A DNA stretch of 64,000 bases from Streptomyces sp. TP-A0874 (lineage in GTDB: Bacteria > Actinomycetota > Actinomycetes > Streptomycetales > Streptomycetaceae), in NCBI RefSeq assembly GCF_001748085.1, contig NZ_BBZK01000007.1, forward strand, positions 124,001-188,000. The letters are read 5' to 3'. The notes under the pieces are model-generated. The model saw only the letters and a list, made by a program, of their open reading frames with translations. It was not told the origin of the DNA and ran no database searches. Every line of letters begins with the position of its first letter. Position 1 is the first letter of the stretch. The position numbers were made by a program, and so were the translations under genes. This document shows, piece after piece, positions 37,311 through 54,185 of this stretch.

Positions 37311-38552
37311 TCAGTCCCGGGCCTCCTCCAGCAGCTTCTGGATCCGGGAGACGCCCTCGGCGAGGTCCTCGTCGCCGAGCGCGTAGGAGAGCCGCAGGTA
37401 CCCCGGGGTGCCGAAGGCCTCGCCGGGGACGACCGCCACCTCGGCCTCCTCCAGGATGATCTCGGCCAGCTCCACCGAGGAGCTCGGGCGCCGGCCCCGG
37501 ATCTCCTTGCCGAGCAGCCCCTTCACGGAGGGGTAGGCGTAGAAGGCGCCCTCCGGCACGGGGCACTCCACGCCGTCGATCTCGTTCAGCATCCGGACGA
37601 TGGTCCGGCGCCGCCGGTCGAAGGCCTCGCGCATCTCGGCCACCGCTGTCAGGTCGCCGGAGACGGCCGCGAGGGCCGCCGCCTGGGAGACGTTGGCCAC
37701 GTTGGAGGTGGCGTGCGACTGGAGGTTGGTCGCGGCCTTCACCAGGTCCTCCGGCCCGATGATCCAGCCGACCCGCCAGCCGGTCATGGCGTAGGTCTTC
37801 GCCACCCCGTTGACCACGACGCACCGCTCGCGCAGTTCCGGAACCAGCGCCGGCAGCGAGGCGGCGCCCGCGGTGGCGGCCTCGCCGTACAGCAGGTGCT
37901 CGTAGATCTCGTCGGTCAGCACCCAGAGACCGTGCTCGGCGGCCCAGCGGCCGATCGCCTCGACCTGCTCACGCGGGTAGACGGCGCCCGTGGGGTTGGA
38001 CGGCGAGTTGAACAGCAGGACCTTGGTCCGCTCGGTGCGGGCCGCCTCCAACTGCTCGACGGAGACCCGGTAACCGCTCGTCTCGTCGGCGACCACGTCC
38101 ACCGGCACCCCGCCGGCCAGCCGGATCGACTCCGGGTACGTCGTCCAGTAGGGGGTCGGCAGGAGGACCTCGTCACCGGGGTCGAGCATTGCGGCGAACG
38201 CCTCGTAGATGGCCTGCTTGCCGCCGTTGGTGATCAGCACCTGGGAGGCGGCGACCTCGTAGCCGGAGTCGCGCAGCGTCTTCGCCGCGATGGCGGACCG
38301 CAGCTCGGGGAGCCCGCCGGCCGGGGTGTAGCGGTGGTACCGGGGGTTGCGGCAGGCCTCGACCGCCGCGTCCACGATGTAGCCGGGGGTCGGGAAGTCG
38401 GGCTCTCCGGCGCCGAAGCCGATCACCGGGCGCCCCGCAGCCTTGAGGGCCTTGGCCTTGGCGTCGACGGCGAGGGTCGCGGACTCGGAGATGGCACCGA
38501 CCCGGGCCGAGACCCGTCGGTCGCGTGGGGAAGAGGAGGTTGCAGCGCTCAT
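37311..38552 (-). CDS. aspC: Pyridoxal-phosphate aminotransferase (aspartate aminotransferase type)
   Basis: 413 residues, class I aminotransferase. [42 protein letters not shown], the PLP lysine in [16 protein letters not shown] and the C-terminal RLSYA arginine are all present. It is expected to interconvert aspartate/oxaloacetate with glutamate/2-oxoglutarate. ATG 38552 is preferred from the conserved N-terminus; an in-frame GTG 12 codons earlier cannot be excluded. A -10-like TATGGT lies upstream. Confidence 0.92.
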   Translation of the reverse strand: MSAATSSSPRDRRVSARVGAISESATLAVDAKAKALKAAGRPVIGFGAGEPDFPTPGYIVDAAVEACRNPRYHRYTPAGGLPELRSAIAAKTLRDSGYEVAASQVLITNGGKQAIYEAFAAMLDPGDEVLLPTPYWTTYPESIRLAGGVPVDVVADETSGYRVSVEQLEAARTERTKVLLFNSPSNPTGAVYPREQVEAIGRWAAEHGLWVLTDEIYEHLLYGEAATAGAASLPALVPELRERCVVVNGVAKTYAMTGWRVGWIIGPEDLVKAATNLQSHATSNVANVSQAAALAAVSGDLTAVAEMREAFDRRRRTIVRMLNEIDGVECPVPEGAFYAYPSVKGLLGKEIRGRRPSSSVELAEIILEEAEVAVVPGEAFGTPGYLRLSYALGDEDLAEGVSRIQKLLEEARD

Positions 38553-38650
38553 GGGCGCATCGTCCCAGACCGTTCCGGGGAAGCGCACACCATACCGGGG
38601 TACGAGACGGGTGCGAGGGGCGCGGCACCGGCCGGGAGGAGAGGTTCGTG

Positions 38651-38680
38651 TTCGACGCGGGGCCTGCGAGCACGTACACT
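38651..38680 (+). promoter_or_regulatory. Promoter upstream of tRNA-Trp/secE/nusG
   Basis: TTCGAC (38651-38656), 18-base spacer, TACACT (38675-38680). It lies 85 bases before tRNA-Trp. Confidence 0.55.
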
Positions 38681-38764
38681 CAACCGTCGTTGGCTTTCAC
38701 CAGCCGCACCGGGCTGCGCACTCCGTGCTCGCGGACGAATGCGGTAGGTTGGGGTGAGTCACGA

Positions 38765-38837
38765 AGGGTCGTAGCTCAATTGGAAGAGCACTGGTCTCCA
38801 AAACCAGCGGTTGTGGGTTCGAGTCCCTCCGGCCCTG
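38765..38837 (+). tRNA. tRNA-Trp (CCA)
   Basis: 73 bases. The acceptor stem AGGGTCG pairs with CGGCCCT, the anticodon loop is CTCCAAA (CCA), and the T-loop TTCGAGT is normal. It sits directly before secE as in other actinobacteria. Confidence 0.95.
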
Positions 38838-38946
38838 CTGCACATGTCCTTACCAGGGCGTGTACACCATTGCATGCAAAGACAACGCACCGCCGTGCGG
38901 CTCGACCGGGCGCGGCACGGCCACGACCCGGATCAGGTGAGGACGA

Positions 38947-39234
38947 GTGACGGAAGCCATCGGCTCCACCGCGACGCCTGAAAGTGGTCGTCCGGAGGAC
39001 GAGGGGGCGAAGAAGCCCCGTCGCGGTGGCAGGCGTGGAAAGAAGGGTCCGTTGGGTCGGCTCGGGCTCTTCTACCGGCAGATCGTCGCGGAGCTGCGGA
39101 AAGTCGTCTGGCCCACGCGCAGCAAGCTGGTGACCTACACCACAGTGGTGATCATCTTCGTTGTCATCATGATCTGTCTCGTGACCGTGATTGACTATGG
39201 GTTCGGCCAGGTCGTCAAGTACGTCTTCGGCTGA
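38947..39234 (+). CDS. secE: Preprotein translocase subunit SecE
   Basis: 95 residues: a basic Gly/Arg/Lys-rich N-terminus of about 35 residues, then [20 protein letters not shown], the amphipathic helix invariant in SecE, and one transmembrane helix. It is the essential clamp of the SecYEG channel. The start is GTG 38947, followed after 80 bases by nusG. Confidence 0.95.
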   Translation: MTEAIGSTATPESGRPEDEGAKKPRRGGRRGKKGPLGRLGLFYRQIVAELRKVVWPTRSKLVTYTTVVIIFVVIMICLVTVIDYGFGQVVKYVFG

Positions 39235-39314
39235 CCCCCGCGGGGGCCGTCCGTCGGGCGATACACGCCTCCGCATGGTTCAACCCCTTGAAGCCAGGAA
39301 GAAGAGCAGCCACC

Positions 39315-40130
39315 GTGTCTGACCCGAACCTGAACGACGCCATCGAGCCCCGTGAGGGCGAAGAGGCTGCGGCGACGGCCGACGCTGCCGAGGCTGCACC
39401 GGAGACGGCCGGCTCCAGCGTGGCCGACGTCGACGCCGCCGAAGTGGCGGCGGAGACCGCCGAGTCCGGTGGTGAGCCGGAGGAGGAGGCCGCCGAGGCC
39501 GAGGCTCCGGAGGTCGACCCGGTCGAGGAGCTCCGCCGCGAGCTGCGGGCCCTCCCGGGCGAGTGGTACGTCATCCACACCTACGCGGGCTACGAGAACC
39601 GCGTGAAGACCAACCTCGAACAGCGGGCGGTCTCGCTCAACGTCGAGGAGTACATCTTCCAGGCCGAGGTGCCGCAGGAAGAGGTCGTCCAGATCAAGAA
39701 CGGCGACCGCCGCACCGTCCGGCAGAACAAGCTGCCCGGGTACGTGCTGGTCCGGATGGACCTGACGAACGAGTCCTGGGGCGCCGTCCGCAACACCCCG
39801 GGTGTCACCGGATTCGTCGGCAACGCCTACGACCCCTACCCGCTGACCCTGGACGAGATCGTCAAGATGCTCGCCCCGGAGGCGGAGGAGAAGGCCGCGA
39901 AGGCCGCCGCCGAGGAGGCGGGCGTGCCGGTGCCCAGCCGTAAGGTCGAGGTCCAGGTGCTGGACTTCGAGGTCGGGGACTCGGTCACGGTCACGGACGG
40001 CCCGTTCGCGACGCTCCAGGCGACCATCAACGAGATCAACGCCGACTCCAAGAAGGTCAAGGGGCTCGTCGAGATCTTCGGTCGCGAGACCCCGGTCGAG
40101 CTGAGCTTCGACCAGATCCAGAAGAACTGA
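39315..40130 (+). CDS. nusG: Transcription termination/antitermination factor NusG
   Basis: 271 residues. An acidic Ala/Glu extension of about 80 residues, typical of actinobacteria, precedes the NGN domain ([21 protein letters not shown]) and a C-terminal KOW domain ([19 protein letters not shown]). NusG binds the RNA polymerase clamp and couples transcription to Rho or ribosomes. Confidence 0.95.
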   Translation: MSDPNLNDAIEPREGEEAAATADAAEAAPETAGSSVADVDAAEVAAETAESGGEPEEEAAEAEAPEVDPVEELRRELRALPGEWYVIHTYAGYENRVKTNLEQRAVSLNVEEYIFQAEVPQEEVVQIKNGDRRTVRQNKLPGYVLVRMDLTNESWGAVRNTPGVTGFVGNAYDPYPLTLDEIVKMLAPEAEEKAAKAAAEEAGVPVPSRKVEVQVLDFEVGDSVTVTDGPFATLQATINEINADSKKVKGLVEIFGRETPVELSFDQIQKN

Positions 40131-40192
40131 CGCGTACCGGGCAGCGTTCGCCCGTCGGGGCGTCGTTGCCCGATACGGCAGCAGCGAGCGTT

Positions 40193-40247
40193 CCGCGGGA
40201 GCCGGGGCCGATACCGGAGAGATCCGGTCGGGCCCCGGCTCCCGCGG
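40193..40247 (+). terminator. Strong terminator hairpin after nusG
   Basis: A perfect 17-bp stem (CCGCGGGAGCCGGGGCC at 40193-40209 with 40231-40247) encloses a second small stem ACCGGA/TCCGGT. Confidence 0.8.
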
Positions 40248-40299
40248 TGTTCGCGCCGGTCGGTCGGAACGGGCTTCGGGCCCGCGCTGACCTCCCGGT

Positions 40300-40329
40300 T
40301 TCCAGTCGCGCAGCCATACCCGTTATCGT
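40300..40329 (+). promoter_or_regulatory. Candidate rplK promoter
   Basis: TTCCAG (40300-40305), 18 bases, TATCGT (40324-40329). It follows the nusG terminator and leaves a leader of about 65 bases before rplK. Confidence 0.4.
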
Positions 40330-40398
40330 TGTGCGGTATGCCTCCAGCCGGATGCCGGACTGGGGGCGAGAACCTCTCACTAGGACCCGGAGAGAGCA

Positions 40399-40833
40399 AT
40401 GCCTCCCAAGAAGAAGAAGGTCGCGGGGCTGATCAAGCTCCAGATCCAGGCCGGTGCCGCCAACCCGGCTCCGCCCGTCGGCCCGGCGCTGGGCCAGCAC
40501 GGCGTCAACATCATGGAGTTCTGCAAGGCCTACAACGCCGCGACCGAGTCGCAGCGCGGCATGGTCGTGCCGGTGGAGATCACGGTCTACGAGGACCGTT
40601 CCTTCACCTTCGTCACCAAGACGCCGCCGGCCGCGAAGCTGATCCTCAAGGCCGCCGGGGTGGACAAGGGATCCGGCGAGCCGCACGTCAACAAGGTCGC
40701 CAAGATCACCCGCGACCAGGTGCGTGAGATCGCCACCACCAAGATGCCCGACCTCAACGCCAACGACGTGGCGGCCGCCGAGAAGATCATCGCCGGCACC
40801 GCGCGTTCCATGGGCGTCACGGTCGAGGGCTGA
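40399..40833 (+). CDS. rplK: 50S ribosomal protein L11
   Basis: 144 residues, full length. [35 protein letters not shown] is the conserved N-domain, and the C-domain binds 23S rRNA of the GTPase centre, the thiostrepton site. It is translated in tandem with rplA after a 77-base gap. Confidence 0.96.
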   Translation: MPPKKKKVAGLIKLQIQAGAANPAPPVGPALGQHGVNIMEFCKAYNAATESQRGMVVPVEITVYEDRSFTFVTKTPPAAKLILKAAGVDKGSGEPHVNKVAKITRDQVREIATTKMPDLNANDVAAAEKIIAGTARSMGVTVEG

Positions 40834-40910
40834 CAGCCACCCGCTCAGCACCACCCGTGGGAGGACCGGCGCGGTCCGCACCACGACTCCACAGAATCCG
40901 AGGAGCAGCA

Positions 40911-41627
40911 GTGAAGCGCAGCAAGTCCCTCCGGGCTGCGGACGCGAAGATCGAGGCGGGGCACGCCTACGCCCCGCTCGAAGCCGTCCGTCTGGCCAAG
41001 AAGACCTCCGCCACGAAGTTCGACGCGACCGTCGAGGTCGCCATGCGGTTGGGCGTCGACCCCCGCAAGGCCGACCAGATGGTCCGCGGCACCGTGAACC
41101 TCCCGCACGGCACCGGCAAGACCGCCCGGGTCCTGGTCTTCGCGACCGGTGACCGTGCTGCGGCCGCGGAGGCCGCGGGCGCCGACATCGTCGGCGCCGA
41201 CGAGCTCATCGACGAGGTCTCCAAGGGCCGTCTCGACTTCGACGCGGTCGTCGCGACGCCGGACCTGATGGGCAAGGTCGGTCGGCTCGGCCGGGTGCTC
41301 GGCCCCCGCGGCCTGATGCCCAACCCGAAGACCGGCACCGTCACCCCTGACGTGGCCAAGGCCGTCACCGACATCAAGGGCGGCAAGATCGAGTTCCGGG
41401 TGGACAAGCACTCGAACCTCCACTTCATCATCGGCAAGGTCTCCTTCGACGAGACCAAGCTGGTGGAGAACTACGGCGCCGCGCTGGACGAGATCCTCCG
41501 GCTCAAGCCGTCCGCCGCCAAGGGCCGTTACATCAGGAAGGCGGTCCTGACCACCACGATGGGCCCCGGCATCCAGATGGACGCCAGCCGCACCCGCAAC
41601 CTCCTCACGGAGGAGCCCGCGGTCTGA
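40911..41627 (+). CDS. rplA: 50S ribosomal protein L1
   Basis: 238 residues. [34 protein letters not shown] and [15 protein letters not shown] are L1 signatures. It binds the L1 stalk of 23S rRNA and in many bacteria represses its own operon. GTG 40911 follows GAGGAGCA. Confidence 0.96.
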   Translation: MKRSKSLRAADAKIEAGHAYAPLEAVRLAKKTSATKFDATVEVAMRLGVDPRKADQMVRGTVNLPHGTGKTARVLVFATGDRAAAAEAAGADIVGADELIDEVSKGRLDFDAVVATPDLMGKVGRLGRVLGPRGLMPNPKTGTVTPDVAKAVTDIKGGKIEFRVDKHSNLHFIIGKVSFDETKLVENYGAALDEILRLKPSAAKGRYIRKAVLTTTMGPGIQMDASRTRNLLTEEPAV

Positions 41628-41671
41628 GCCGTACCCGCACACGGCGGCCGGAGACGCGCACGCGAATCCGA

Positions 41672-41712
41672 CGGGCCCCGCACACCCCGCCTTGCCGGGT
41701 GTGCGGGGCCCG
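41672..41712 (+). terminator. Terminator hairpin after rplA
   Basis: CGGGCCCCGCACACCC pairs with GGGTGTGCGGGGCCCG, a 16-bp stem followed shortly by TTTT. Confidence 0.85.
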
Positions 41713-41885
41713 TCGCCGTTTTCGCTCTGCCCGAGGGCGGTCTTCCGCTCGCTGCCCCCGGCCACCCGGGGGGCAGCAGGTTTCGGGTAGGAAGTGTGAT
41801 GAATTCTGGTGCGACGTGTGATCGTTTTCGCGCTAATCTTCACAGACATTGTCGATGTGCAGTCAGGTGCATCAGGGGTGGGGAT

Positions 41886-42920
41886 ATGGCCGGAAGAACC
41901 GATGGCGCCGTGCGGGACCGGGGCAGACGGGGAGGAGCCCTGCGTACGGCGGGTGCGGTACTCGCGGTCGTCCTGCTCTCCGGCGCGGCGGCGGGGTGCG
42001 GGCGGTCGCCGGTTGGGGAAGCGCGGCAAGCGGAGGAGAGCAGTCGGGGGAGCGTGGCTCCGAAAGAACGACTCCAGAGCCGGGACGAGGCCGTCCAGGA
42101 GTTGAAGGCCGTGCAGGGGGTGGTGCGGAAGTCCGGATCCGCCACTTTCCAGATGAATCTCACGGTCAACGAAGAGGGGACGTTGACCTCGGGAGCCACG
42201 AGATGGGATCCGTACGTCGCCGAGGTCAGGGTCGACGGGCCGTTTCTCGCAGAGCCCGAGTCGGACACCTTGGTTCAAGCGGGCTCCACCCGCATGGTCT
42301 GGCGGGACGGCGTGGTTCTGGTGAACGGCCGCGACTCGGAGGTGGATGCGCTGAAGGGCAGGGAGTGGCTGCGGGCGGACCTCCCGGCGCTGGCGGATCG
42401 GCCCGCGGGGGCCCGGTTGAACTCCGGGGTGGTCCGCTGGCTGGCGGGCGCCGGCCAGGACCCGACGAAGTACCTGGCGTTGCTGGCCGACGCGCCGGAT
42501 CTGAGGCACCTCGGTGCCGAGTCCCTCGACGACGTGCCGACCCAGCGATACAAGGGCCGGCTGGCGTTGGAAGAGGTGCTCGGCCGCGCGGAGGCCGCGC
42601 ACATGTTCACGCCGATCGAGCGTGCGGCCGTGGGCACTCCCGCGGAGCGGGTGGCGCTCACCGGCGGGAGTGCGCGGCCGGGCGGGGACAAGCTGCTCAT
42701 CGAGATGTGGGTCGACGAGGACCAGCACCCGAAGCGGATCTCGCTTCGGCTGGACGCCACGCCGGTCTGGTTCGACTGCCAACTGGCGTACTTGAACCCC
42801 GGCATCCACTTCGACGCGGAGGAACCCTCCCCGGACGAGATCCTCGACTGGAAGCAGTTGTCGAAGCCTCTCGACACCCTTCTGCTCGGGGTGTTCGACG
42901 AGGGCGGAGCCGCCTCCTGA
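41886..42920 (+). CDS. LppX/LprAFG-like lipoprotein
   Basis: 344 residues. Signal peptide with lipobox AAGC (lipidated C38), then a single domain with AVQELKAVQGVVRKSGSATFQMNL, MVWRDGVVLVNGRDSE and the late IEMWVDEDQHPKRISLRLDA. The layout is that of actinobacterial LolA/LppX-fold lipoproteins, which carry lipids or act as outer-surface scaffolds; the assignment is by pattern only. It interrupts the usual rplA-rplJ neighbourhood and has its own -10-like TAATCT (41834-41839). The start ATG follows GGGGTGGGG. Confidence 0.75.
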   Translation: MAGRTDGAVRDRGRRGGALRTAGAVLAVVLLSGAAAGCGRSPVGEARQAEESSRGSVAPKERLQSRDEAVQELKAVQGVVRKSGSATFQMNLTVNEEGTLTSGATRWDPYVAEVRVDGPFLAEPESDTLVQAGSTRMVWRDGVVLVNGRDSEVDALKGREWLRADLPALADRPAGARLNSGVVRWLAGAGQDPTKYLALLADAPDLRHLGAESLDDVPTQRYKGRLALEEVLGRAEAAHMFTPIERAAVGTPAERVALTGGSARPGGDKLLIEMWVDEDQHPKRISLRLDATPVWFDCQLAYLNPGIHFDAEEPSPDEILDWKQLSKPLDTLLLGVFDEGGAAS

Positions 42921-42949
42921 GGGGGCCGCGGCTTCGGCGCCGGGCGGAT

Positions 42950-42979
42950 TTGCCGGGAGTGGCTCCGTTCGCGTAATCT
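42950..42979 (+). promoter_or_regulatory. rplJL promoter
   Basis: TTGCCG (42950-42955), 18-base spacer, TAATCT (42974-42979). It gives a leader of roughly 210 bases before rplJ. Confidence 0.65.
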
Positions 42980-42985
42980 TCGCGA

Positions 42986-43197
42986 GAAGCCAAAGACCGC
43001 TGGTCGCCGAGGTGCTCCGAAAGGGAGCGCAGCGGCCGAAGGTTCCGCGTACGGCGGACGACCCGCGCAGGTGATCGGATGAGCTCCCGGACGGTTGTGT
43101 CCGGTCGAGTATCGCCCCGTGCGCCTGCGCCCGGGGCGTTTCGTTGTCTGCAGCCCCTTCCGAGCGGTCCTGATCAACCGGAAGGAGGCCGAGGCTC
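42986..43197 (+). ncRNA. rplJ (L10) leader RNA
   Basis: A long untranslated leader with a hairpin GCTCC-GAAAG-GGAGC (43014-43028) and a terminator-like GCCCCG/CGGGGC stem (43114-43137) followed by GTTTCG. Autoregulation of rplJL by L10-L7/L12 binding to such a leader is known in bacteria; the precise fold here is not established. Confidence 0.55.
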
Positions 43198-43770
43198 ATG
43201 GCGAGGGAGCAGGTAGCACCCGACAAGATCGCCGCTGTTGAGGAGATGACGGAGAAGTTCCGCAACTCCAACGCCGCCGTCGTGACCGCGTACACCGGTC
43301 TCACCGTGGCACAGCTCAAGGAGCTGCGCCGTTCGCTCGGTGAGAACACTCAGTACCGTGTGGTGAAGAACACGCTGACCAAGATCGCGGCCAATGAGGC
43401 CGGGATCAACCAGCTCGACGACCTGTTCCAGGGATCGTCGGCGGTCGCCTTCGTGACCGGGGACCCGGTCGCGGCGGCGAAGGGCCTGCGGGACTTCGCC
43501 AAGGACAACCCCGCCCTGGTCATCAAGGGCGGTGTCCTCGACGGCAAGGCGCTGTCGGCGGACGATTTTAAGAAGCTCGCGGACCTCGAGTCCCGCGAGG
43601 TGCTGCTCGCCAAGCTGGCCGGTGGCATGAAGGCGTCCATGGCGAAGGCCGCGGCGACCTTCCAGGCCCCGCTCTCGAAGTTCGTCCGCACCGCGGACGC
43701 GCTCCGGGACAAGCGCGAGCAGGGCGGTGCCGGTACGCCGGCTCCCGCCGAGGCCGAGGCGGCCGAGTAG
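43198..43770 (+). CDS. rplJ: 50S ribosomal protein L10
   Basis: 190 residues, with the Ala/Glu-rich C-terminal extension usual in actinobacteria. [27 protein letters not shown] and [11 protein letters not shown] are L10 signatures. L10 anchors L7/L12 dimers to the ribosomal stalk. Confidence 0.96.
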   Translation: MAREQVAPDKIAAVEEMTEKFRNSNAAVVTAYTGLTVAQLKELRRSLGENTQYRVVKNTLTKIAANEAGINQLDDLFQGSSAVAFVTGDPVAAAKGLRDFAKDNPALVIKGGVLDGKALSADDFKKLADLESREVLLAKLAGGMKASMAKAAATFQAPLSKFVRTADALRDKREQGGAGTPAPAEAEAAE

Positions 43771-43898
43771 TCAGCCCCCACGCCCTCCGGGGTGTGGCAC
43801 GCATCCGCGTGTGACCTCGCGTCCCCACGGTCGCAGCGGGCCCGTACGCCCGCCGAAATGTACATCCGGCACCAGCCGCATCAAGGAAGGACGCCATC

Positions 43899-44285
43899 AT
43901 GGCGAAGCTGTCCCAGGAAGACCTGCTCGAGCAGTTCAGCGAGATGACCCTGATCGAGCTCTCCGAGTTCGTGAAGGCCTTCGAGGAGAAGTTCGACGTC
44001 GAGGCCGCCGCCCCGGTCGCCGCCGTGGCCGCGGGTGTCCCCGGCGCTCCCGCCGCTGCCGAGGAGCCCGAGCAGGACGAGTTCGACGTCATCCTCACCG
44101 GCGCCGGCGACAAGAAGATCCAGGTCATCAAGGTCGTGCGTGAGCTGACCTCGCTGGGTCTGAAGGAGGCCAAGGACCTCGTCGACGGCACCCCGAAGCC
44201 GGTCCTCGAGAAGGTCGCCAAGGAGGCCGCGGACAAGGCTGCCGAGGCCCTCAAGGGCGCCGGCGCCTCCGTCGAGGTCAAGTAA
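43899..44285 (+). CDS. rplL: 50S ribosomal protein L7/L12
   Basis: 128 residues: N-terminal dimerisation domain, Ala/Pro/Glu hinge ([24 protein letters not shown]) and the C-terminal factor-binding domain with [25 protein letters not shown]. It recruits elongation factors encoded further right in the window. ATG 43899 lies after AAGGAAGGA. Confidence 0.97.
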   Translation: MAKLSQEDLLEQFSEMTLIELSEFVKAFEEKFDVEAAAPVAAVAAGVPGAPAAAEEPEQDEFDVILTGAGDKKIQVIKVVRELTSLGLKEAKDLVDGTPKPVLEKVAKEAADKAAEALKGAGASVEVK

Positions 44286-44332
44286 GCGTCAGCGCCGCAC
44301 CGGCGCGATCGGGGGGTCTCGTACCCTCTGAG

Positions 44333-44366
44333 GAGGGGCGATCACCTGAACGGGTGATCGCCCCTC
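44333..44366 (+). terminator. Terminator or attenuator between rplL and rpoB
   Basis: A perfect 14-bp stem GAGGGGCGATCACC with a 6-base loop. It may end most rplJL transcripts or reduce readthrough into rpoBC. Confidence 0.8.
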
Positions 44367-44671
44367 GTCGTTCCCGGGCCGGCCGACACGGCTGCCTTGC
44401 CCTGTCGGCGCGGGTGGGTATGGTGATCTTCGCTGCTCCGGTCATGCGTCCGGTTGACGAGGTCGGCAGCGTGGGGGCCTTGACGTACGGCAGACGGCAA
44501 GCGATTCTCAGGACGCGTCCTCACAAACGATCCGGGATCGGATGCATGGATCGAGGGCGAAGCGGGAAGTCTTTCGCCAGGCGTTGCAGAAAGAACAACG
44601 AGGCGCTGCCACCGAAACAGCGCCTCCCGGAGGGAGAGATTGGTACTGCGCCGGTCTCCGGATAACTGCTC

Positions 44672-44700
44672 TGGACATCAGTGTGCCAAGGGGCTACACT
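44672..44700 (+). promoter_or_regulatory. rpoB promoter
   Basis: TGGACA (44672-44677, five of six consensus bases), 17-base spacer, TACACT (44695-44700). Confidence 0.7.
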
Positions 44701-44864
44701 GACCCTTTGCGCTGCCTGTTAGCTGCCCTCTGCCCGTCACCAGGGGCATGCCCGCCTCCGTGCACTGCTGAAGAAGCCTCCTTGACCTGGGGGGTTTCCC
44801 GGCTCTGTGTGGAAGCGGGACCGGTACGCGCGTAGTGAGTCCGAGCCCTCGGAAGGACCCCCTC

Positions 44865-48347
<3,483 letters not shown>

Positions 48348-48353
48348 CGGGTC

Positions 48354-48381
48354 GGCCGGCCCCCCTTCGGGAGGGCCGGCC
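48354..48381 (+). repeat. UUCG-capped hairpin between rpoB and rpoC
   Basis: A 12-bp GGCCGGCC-based stem with one mismatch is closed by a TTCG tetraloop. There is no U-tract, so it is more likely an RNA-processing or stability element than a full terminator. Confidence 0.7.
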
Positions 48382-48459
48382 ATCCCTGGACCCCCAGACC
48401 GGATACTGCGCCTTCCGCACTGCGAGAGGGCACGACCCTGAAAGAGGGATTGACGACAA

Positions 48460-52380
<3,921 letters not shown>

Positions 52381-52417
52381 CCGGTGAGCCGGTAGGGCTC
52401 ATCGGGCGATAGCGCAG

Positions 52418-52450
52418 AGGGCGGCCTCCCGACCACGGGGAGGCCGCCCT
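52418..52450 (+). terminator. Terminator hairpin after rpoC
   Basis: Perfect 13-bp stem AGGGCGGCCTCCC, loop GACCACG, followed by TTC. Confidence 0.85.
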
Positions 52451-52611
52451 TCGCCTTGCCCGGGGCCTCGGCCGCGTCCGTTGGAAGCCCCCGCGCGGAA
52501 CAGCCGGTGAACCTGGACACCGGAAAAGCGGGAAAGGTCTGTTCGGAACTCCCCAGCCGTGCCGCGCGTCGGTGATGATGGGGGTGTCCCGAAAGCGGGG
52601 AGGGTGTCGAG

Positions 52612-53154
52612 GTGTCGTTCGATCCAGGGCTGGGGGCTCAGCGGGGGCCGTATGCACACCACCCGCAGATGTCGATGATGCGCGCGTCGCACGCCGACCG
52701 GGAGCGGGCGGTCGATGTGCTCAAGGCGGGGTTCGCGGAGGGCAGACTCTCCCAGGGCGAGTACGAGCAGCGGCTGGGGCGCGCGTACCAGGCGCAGACG
52801 CACGGTCAGCTGCAGGCGATCGTCGCGGACCTGCCGCAGGGGCCCGTTCCGGAACTCTCGCGACCGCCGCAGCCGATGGCCGGTCCGCCGATGGTGCCGC
52901 GGACCTTCCTGCCCGCTCCGCCGCCGCGGAGCAACGGATCGGCCACCGCGGCGCTGGTCTGCGGCGTGCTCTCACCGATGACCTGGGGCCTCACCGCGAT
53001 CCCGGCGGTGGTCCTCGGGCACAAGGCCCGGGCGGAGATCCGGCGGACGGGGGAGAGCGGCGACGGGATGGCCCTGGCGGGGCTGGTGATCGGCTGGCTC
53101 TCGATCGCCGGAATGGCGTTCATGGTGCTCGCCTTGATCGTCGCCGGTGTCTGA
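52612..53154 (+). CDS. DUF1707 and DUF4190 membrane protein
   Basis: 180 residues. The DUF1707 domain ([24 protein letters not shown]...[19 protein letters not shown], about residues 24-72) is joined by a Pro-rich linker to two C-terminal helices of DUF4190 type ([20 protein letters not shown]...[16 protein letters not shown]). Such proteins are common in Streptomyces and their role is unknown. GTG 52612 follows GAGGGTGTCGAG. Confidence 0.88.
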   Translation: MSFDPGLGAQRGPYAHHPQMSMMRASHADRERAVDVLKAGFAEGRLSQGEYEQRLGRAYQAQTHGQLQAIVADLPQGPVPELSRPPQPMAGPPMVPRTFLPAPPPRSNGSATAALVCGVLSPMTWGLTAIPAVVLGHKARAEIRRTGESGDGMALAGLVIGWLSIAGMAFMVLALIVAGV

Positions 53155-53238
53155 TTCCCGGCCCACCGGCGGAGAGTCGCTCAGCGGTGGTCGGGCTGCT
53201 GGGCGGGAGCGCCCGTGCCGTCCGGTTCGGGCGCGGCG

Positions 53239-53371
53239 CTGCCCCGAGACGCGGCGCGGTGGGTTCCGGCCGGCGGTGGCGCACCGCTGCGGCTGCTCCT
53301 CGGGCAGTGCGTTCGTCGACGTCTTCCGGCGTGCCTTCGGCCACACCCCGGGCTCCCATCCGTCGGGCTGA
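53239..53371 (+). pseudogene. Remnant of an AraC-family regulator C-terminus
   Basis: One frame (53276-53371) reads VAHRCGCSSGSAFVDVFRRA then FGHTPGSHPSG before a stop, matching the second helix-turn-helix of AraC-family regulators (GYSSxSAFxxxFRRxFGxTP). The preceding LPRDAARWVPA piece, resembling the LLRDTxxxVAAVA stretch, lies in another frame, implying a frameshift. No start or DNA-binding first helix is found upstream. Confidence 0.55.
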
Positions 53372-53548
53372 GACCGTGCGGCAGGGTGCCCGCTGTTCCG
53401 GGGACGACGGCCCGCCGGCGCGGGGCCGAGGCGACCCTTTTCGGTCAATCGGAGGGGGCCCGGCGGTAGTTGTCCGGGCGGCCGGCGCCGGTGCGGGAGG
53501 CGGGCCGTGCGGGTAGGGTTTCCGGTGACCCACGCCTGCGCATTTGTT

Positions 53549-53577
53549 TTGACCGCAGCCCATGCGGTAGGTACGCT
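53549..53577 (+). promoter_or_regulatory. str operon (rpsL) promoter
   Basis: TTGACC (53549-53554), 17-base spacer, TACGCT (53572-53577), about 235 bases before rpsL. Confidence 0.7.
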
Positions 53578-53703
53578 CTGACCTTGTGCCTGGGGTGTCC
53601 CTGGGCTTCTGCGCGTGCTTGAGACCGTGCCGGAGCCGGAGGCCTGACGGTCCGAGACACCGATATCTGCGCTTTCCCTGCCCTGACGGGGGTCTGCAGC
53701 CTT

Positions 53704-53728
53704 CGACACGCCCGACCGCGTGGGTCGG
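53704..53728 (+). promoter_or_regulatory. Leader hairpin shared with the S10 operon, str copy
   Basis: A 25-base block identical to 60602-60626. Its core CCGACC-GCGT-GGGTCGG forms a 7-bp hairpin; it lies about 85 bases before rpsL. Confidence 0.65.
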
Positions 53729-53811
53729 GGGTTCGTCGAGGGATTCATCGAGTCCTCGGGGAGAACCCCAGGTTAGCTTTACCGAGACGGCACACAGAAA
53801 CCGGAGAAACG

Positions 53812-54183
53812 GTGCCTACGATCCAGCAGCTGGTCCGGAAGGGCCGGCAGGACAAGGTCGAGAAGAACAAGACGCCGGCACTTGAGGGTTCGCCCCAGCG
53901 CCGGGGTGTCTGCACGCGTGTCTTCACCACCACCCCGAAGAAGCCGAACTCGGCCCTGCGTAAGGTCGCGCGTGTGCGTCTGACCAGTGGGATCGAGGTC
54001 ACCGCTTACATTCCTGGTGAGGGACACAACCTGCAGGAGCACTCCATCGTGCTCGTGCGCGGCGGCCGTGTGAAGGACCTGCCGGGTGTTCGCTACAAGA
54101 TCATCCGTGGTTCGCTCGACACCCAGGGTGTCAAGAACCGCAAGCAGGCCCGCAGCCGCTACGGCGCCAAGAAGGAGAAGTAA
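53812..54183 (+). CDS. rpsL: 30S ribosomal protein S12
   Basis: 123 residues. K43 ([12 protein letters not shown]) and K88 ([11 protein letters not shown]) are the streptomycin-sensitive residues, so no resistance is expected. S12 forms part of the decoding centre. The start is GTG 53812. It is first gene of rpsL-rpsG-fusA-tuf. Confidence 0.97.
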   Translation: MPTIQQLVRKGRQDKVEKNKTPALEGSPQRRGVCTRVFTTTPKKPNSALRKVARVRLTSGIEVTAYIPGEGHNLQEHSIVLVRGGRVKDLPGVRYKIIRGSLDTQGVKNRKQARSRYGAKKEK

Positions 54184-54185
54184 GC

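Larger units (their letters stand above)
44286..44864 (+). promoter_or_regulatory. rplL-rpoB spacer and rpoB leader
   Basis: 579 bases without a gene. It contains a terminator/attenuator after rplL, a promoter at 44672-44700 and a leader of about 155 bases before rpoB, with a short self-complementary stretch around CACCAGGGGCATGCCC. Confidence 0.6.
53155..53811 (+). promoter_or_regulatory. Spacer before the str operon
   Basis: 657 bases with no intact gene. It holds, in order, a degenerate AraC-regulator end (53239-53371), the rpsL promoter (53549-53577) and a 230-base leader containing a hairpin shared with the S10 leader. Confidence 0.6.

Noticed and set aside
53389..53548. Short open frames upstream of rpsL
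   Set aside because: No ribosome site, no conserved motif, and the region contains the str promoter approach.
53938..54090. Possible streptomycin-resistant rpsL
   Set aside because: K43 and K88 are wild type.
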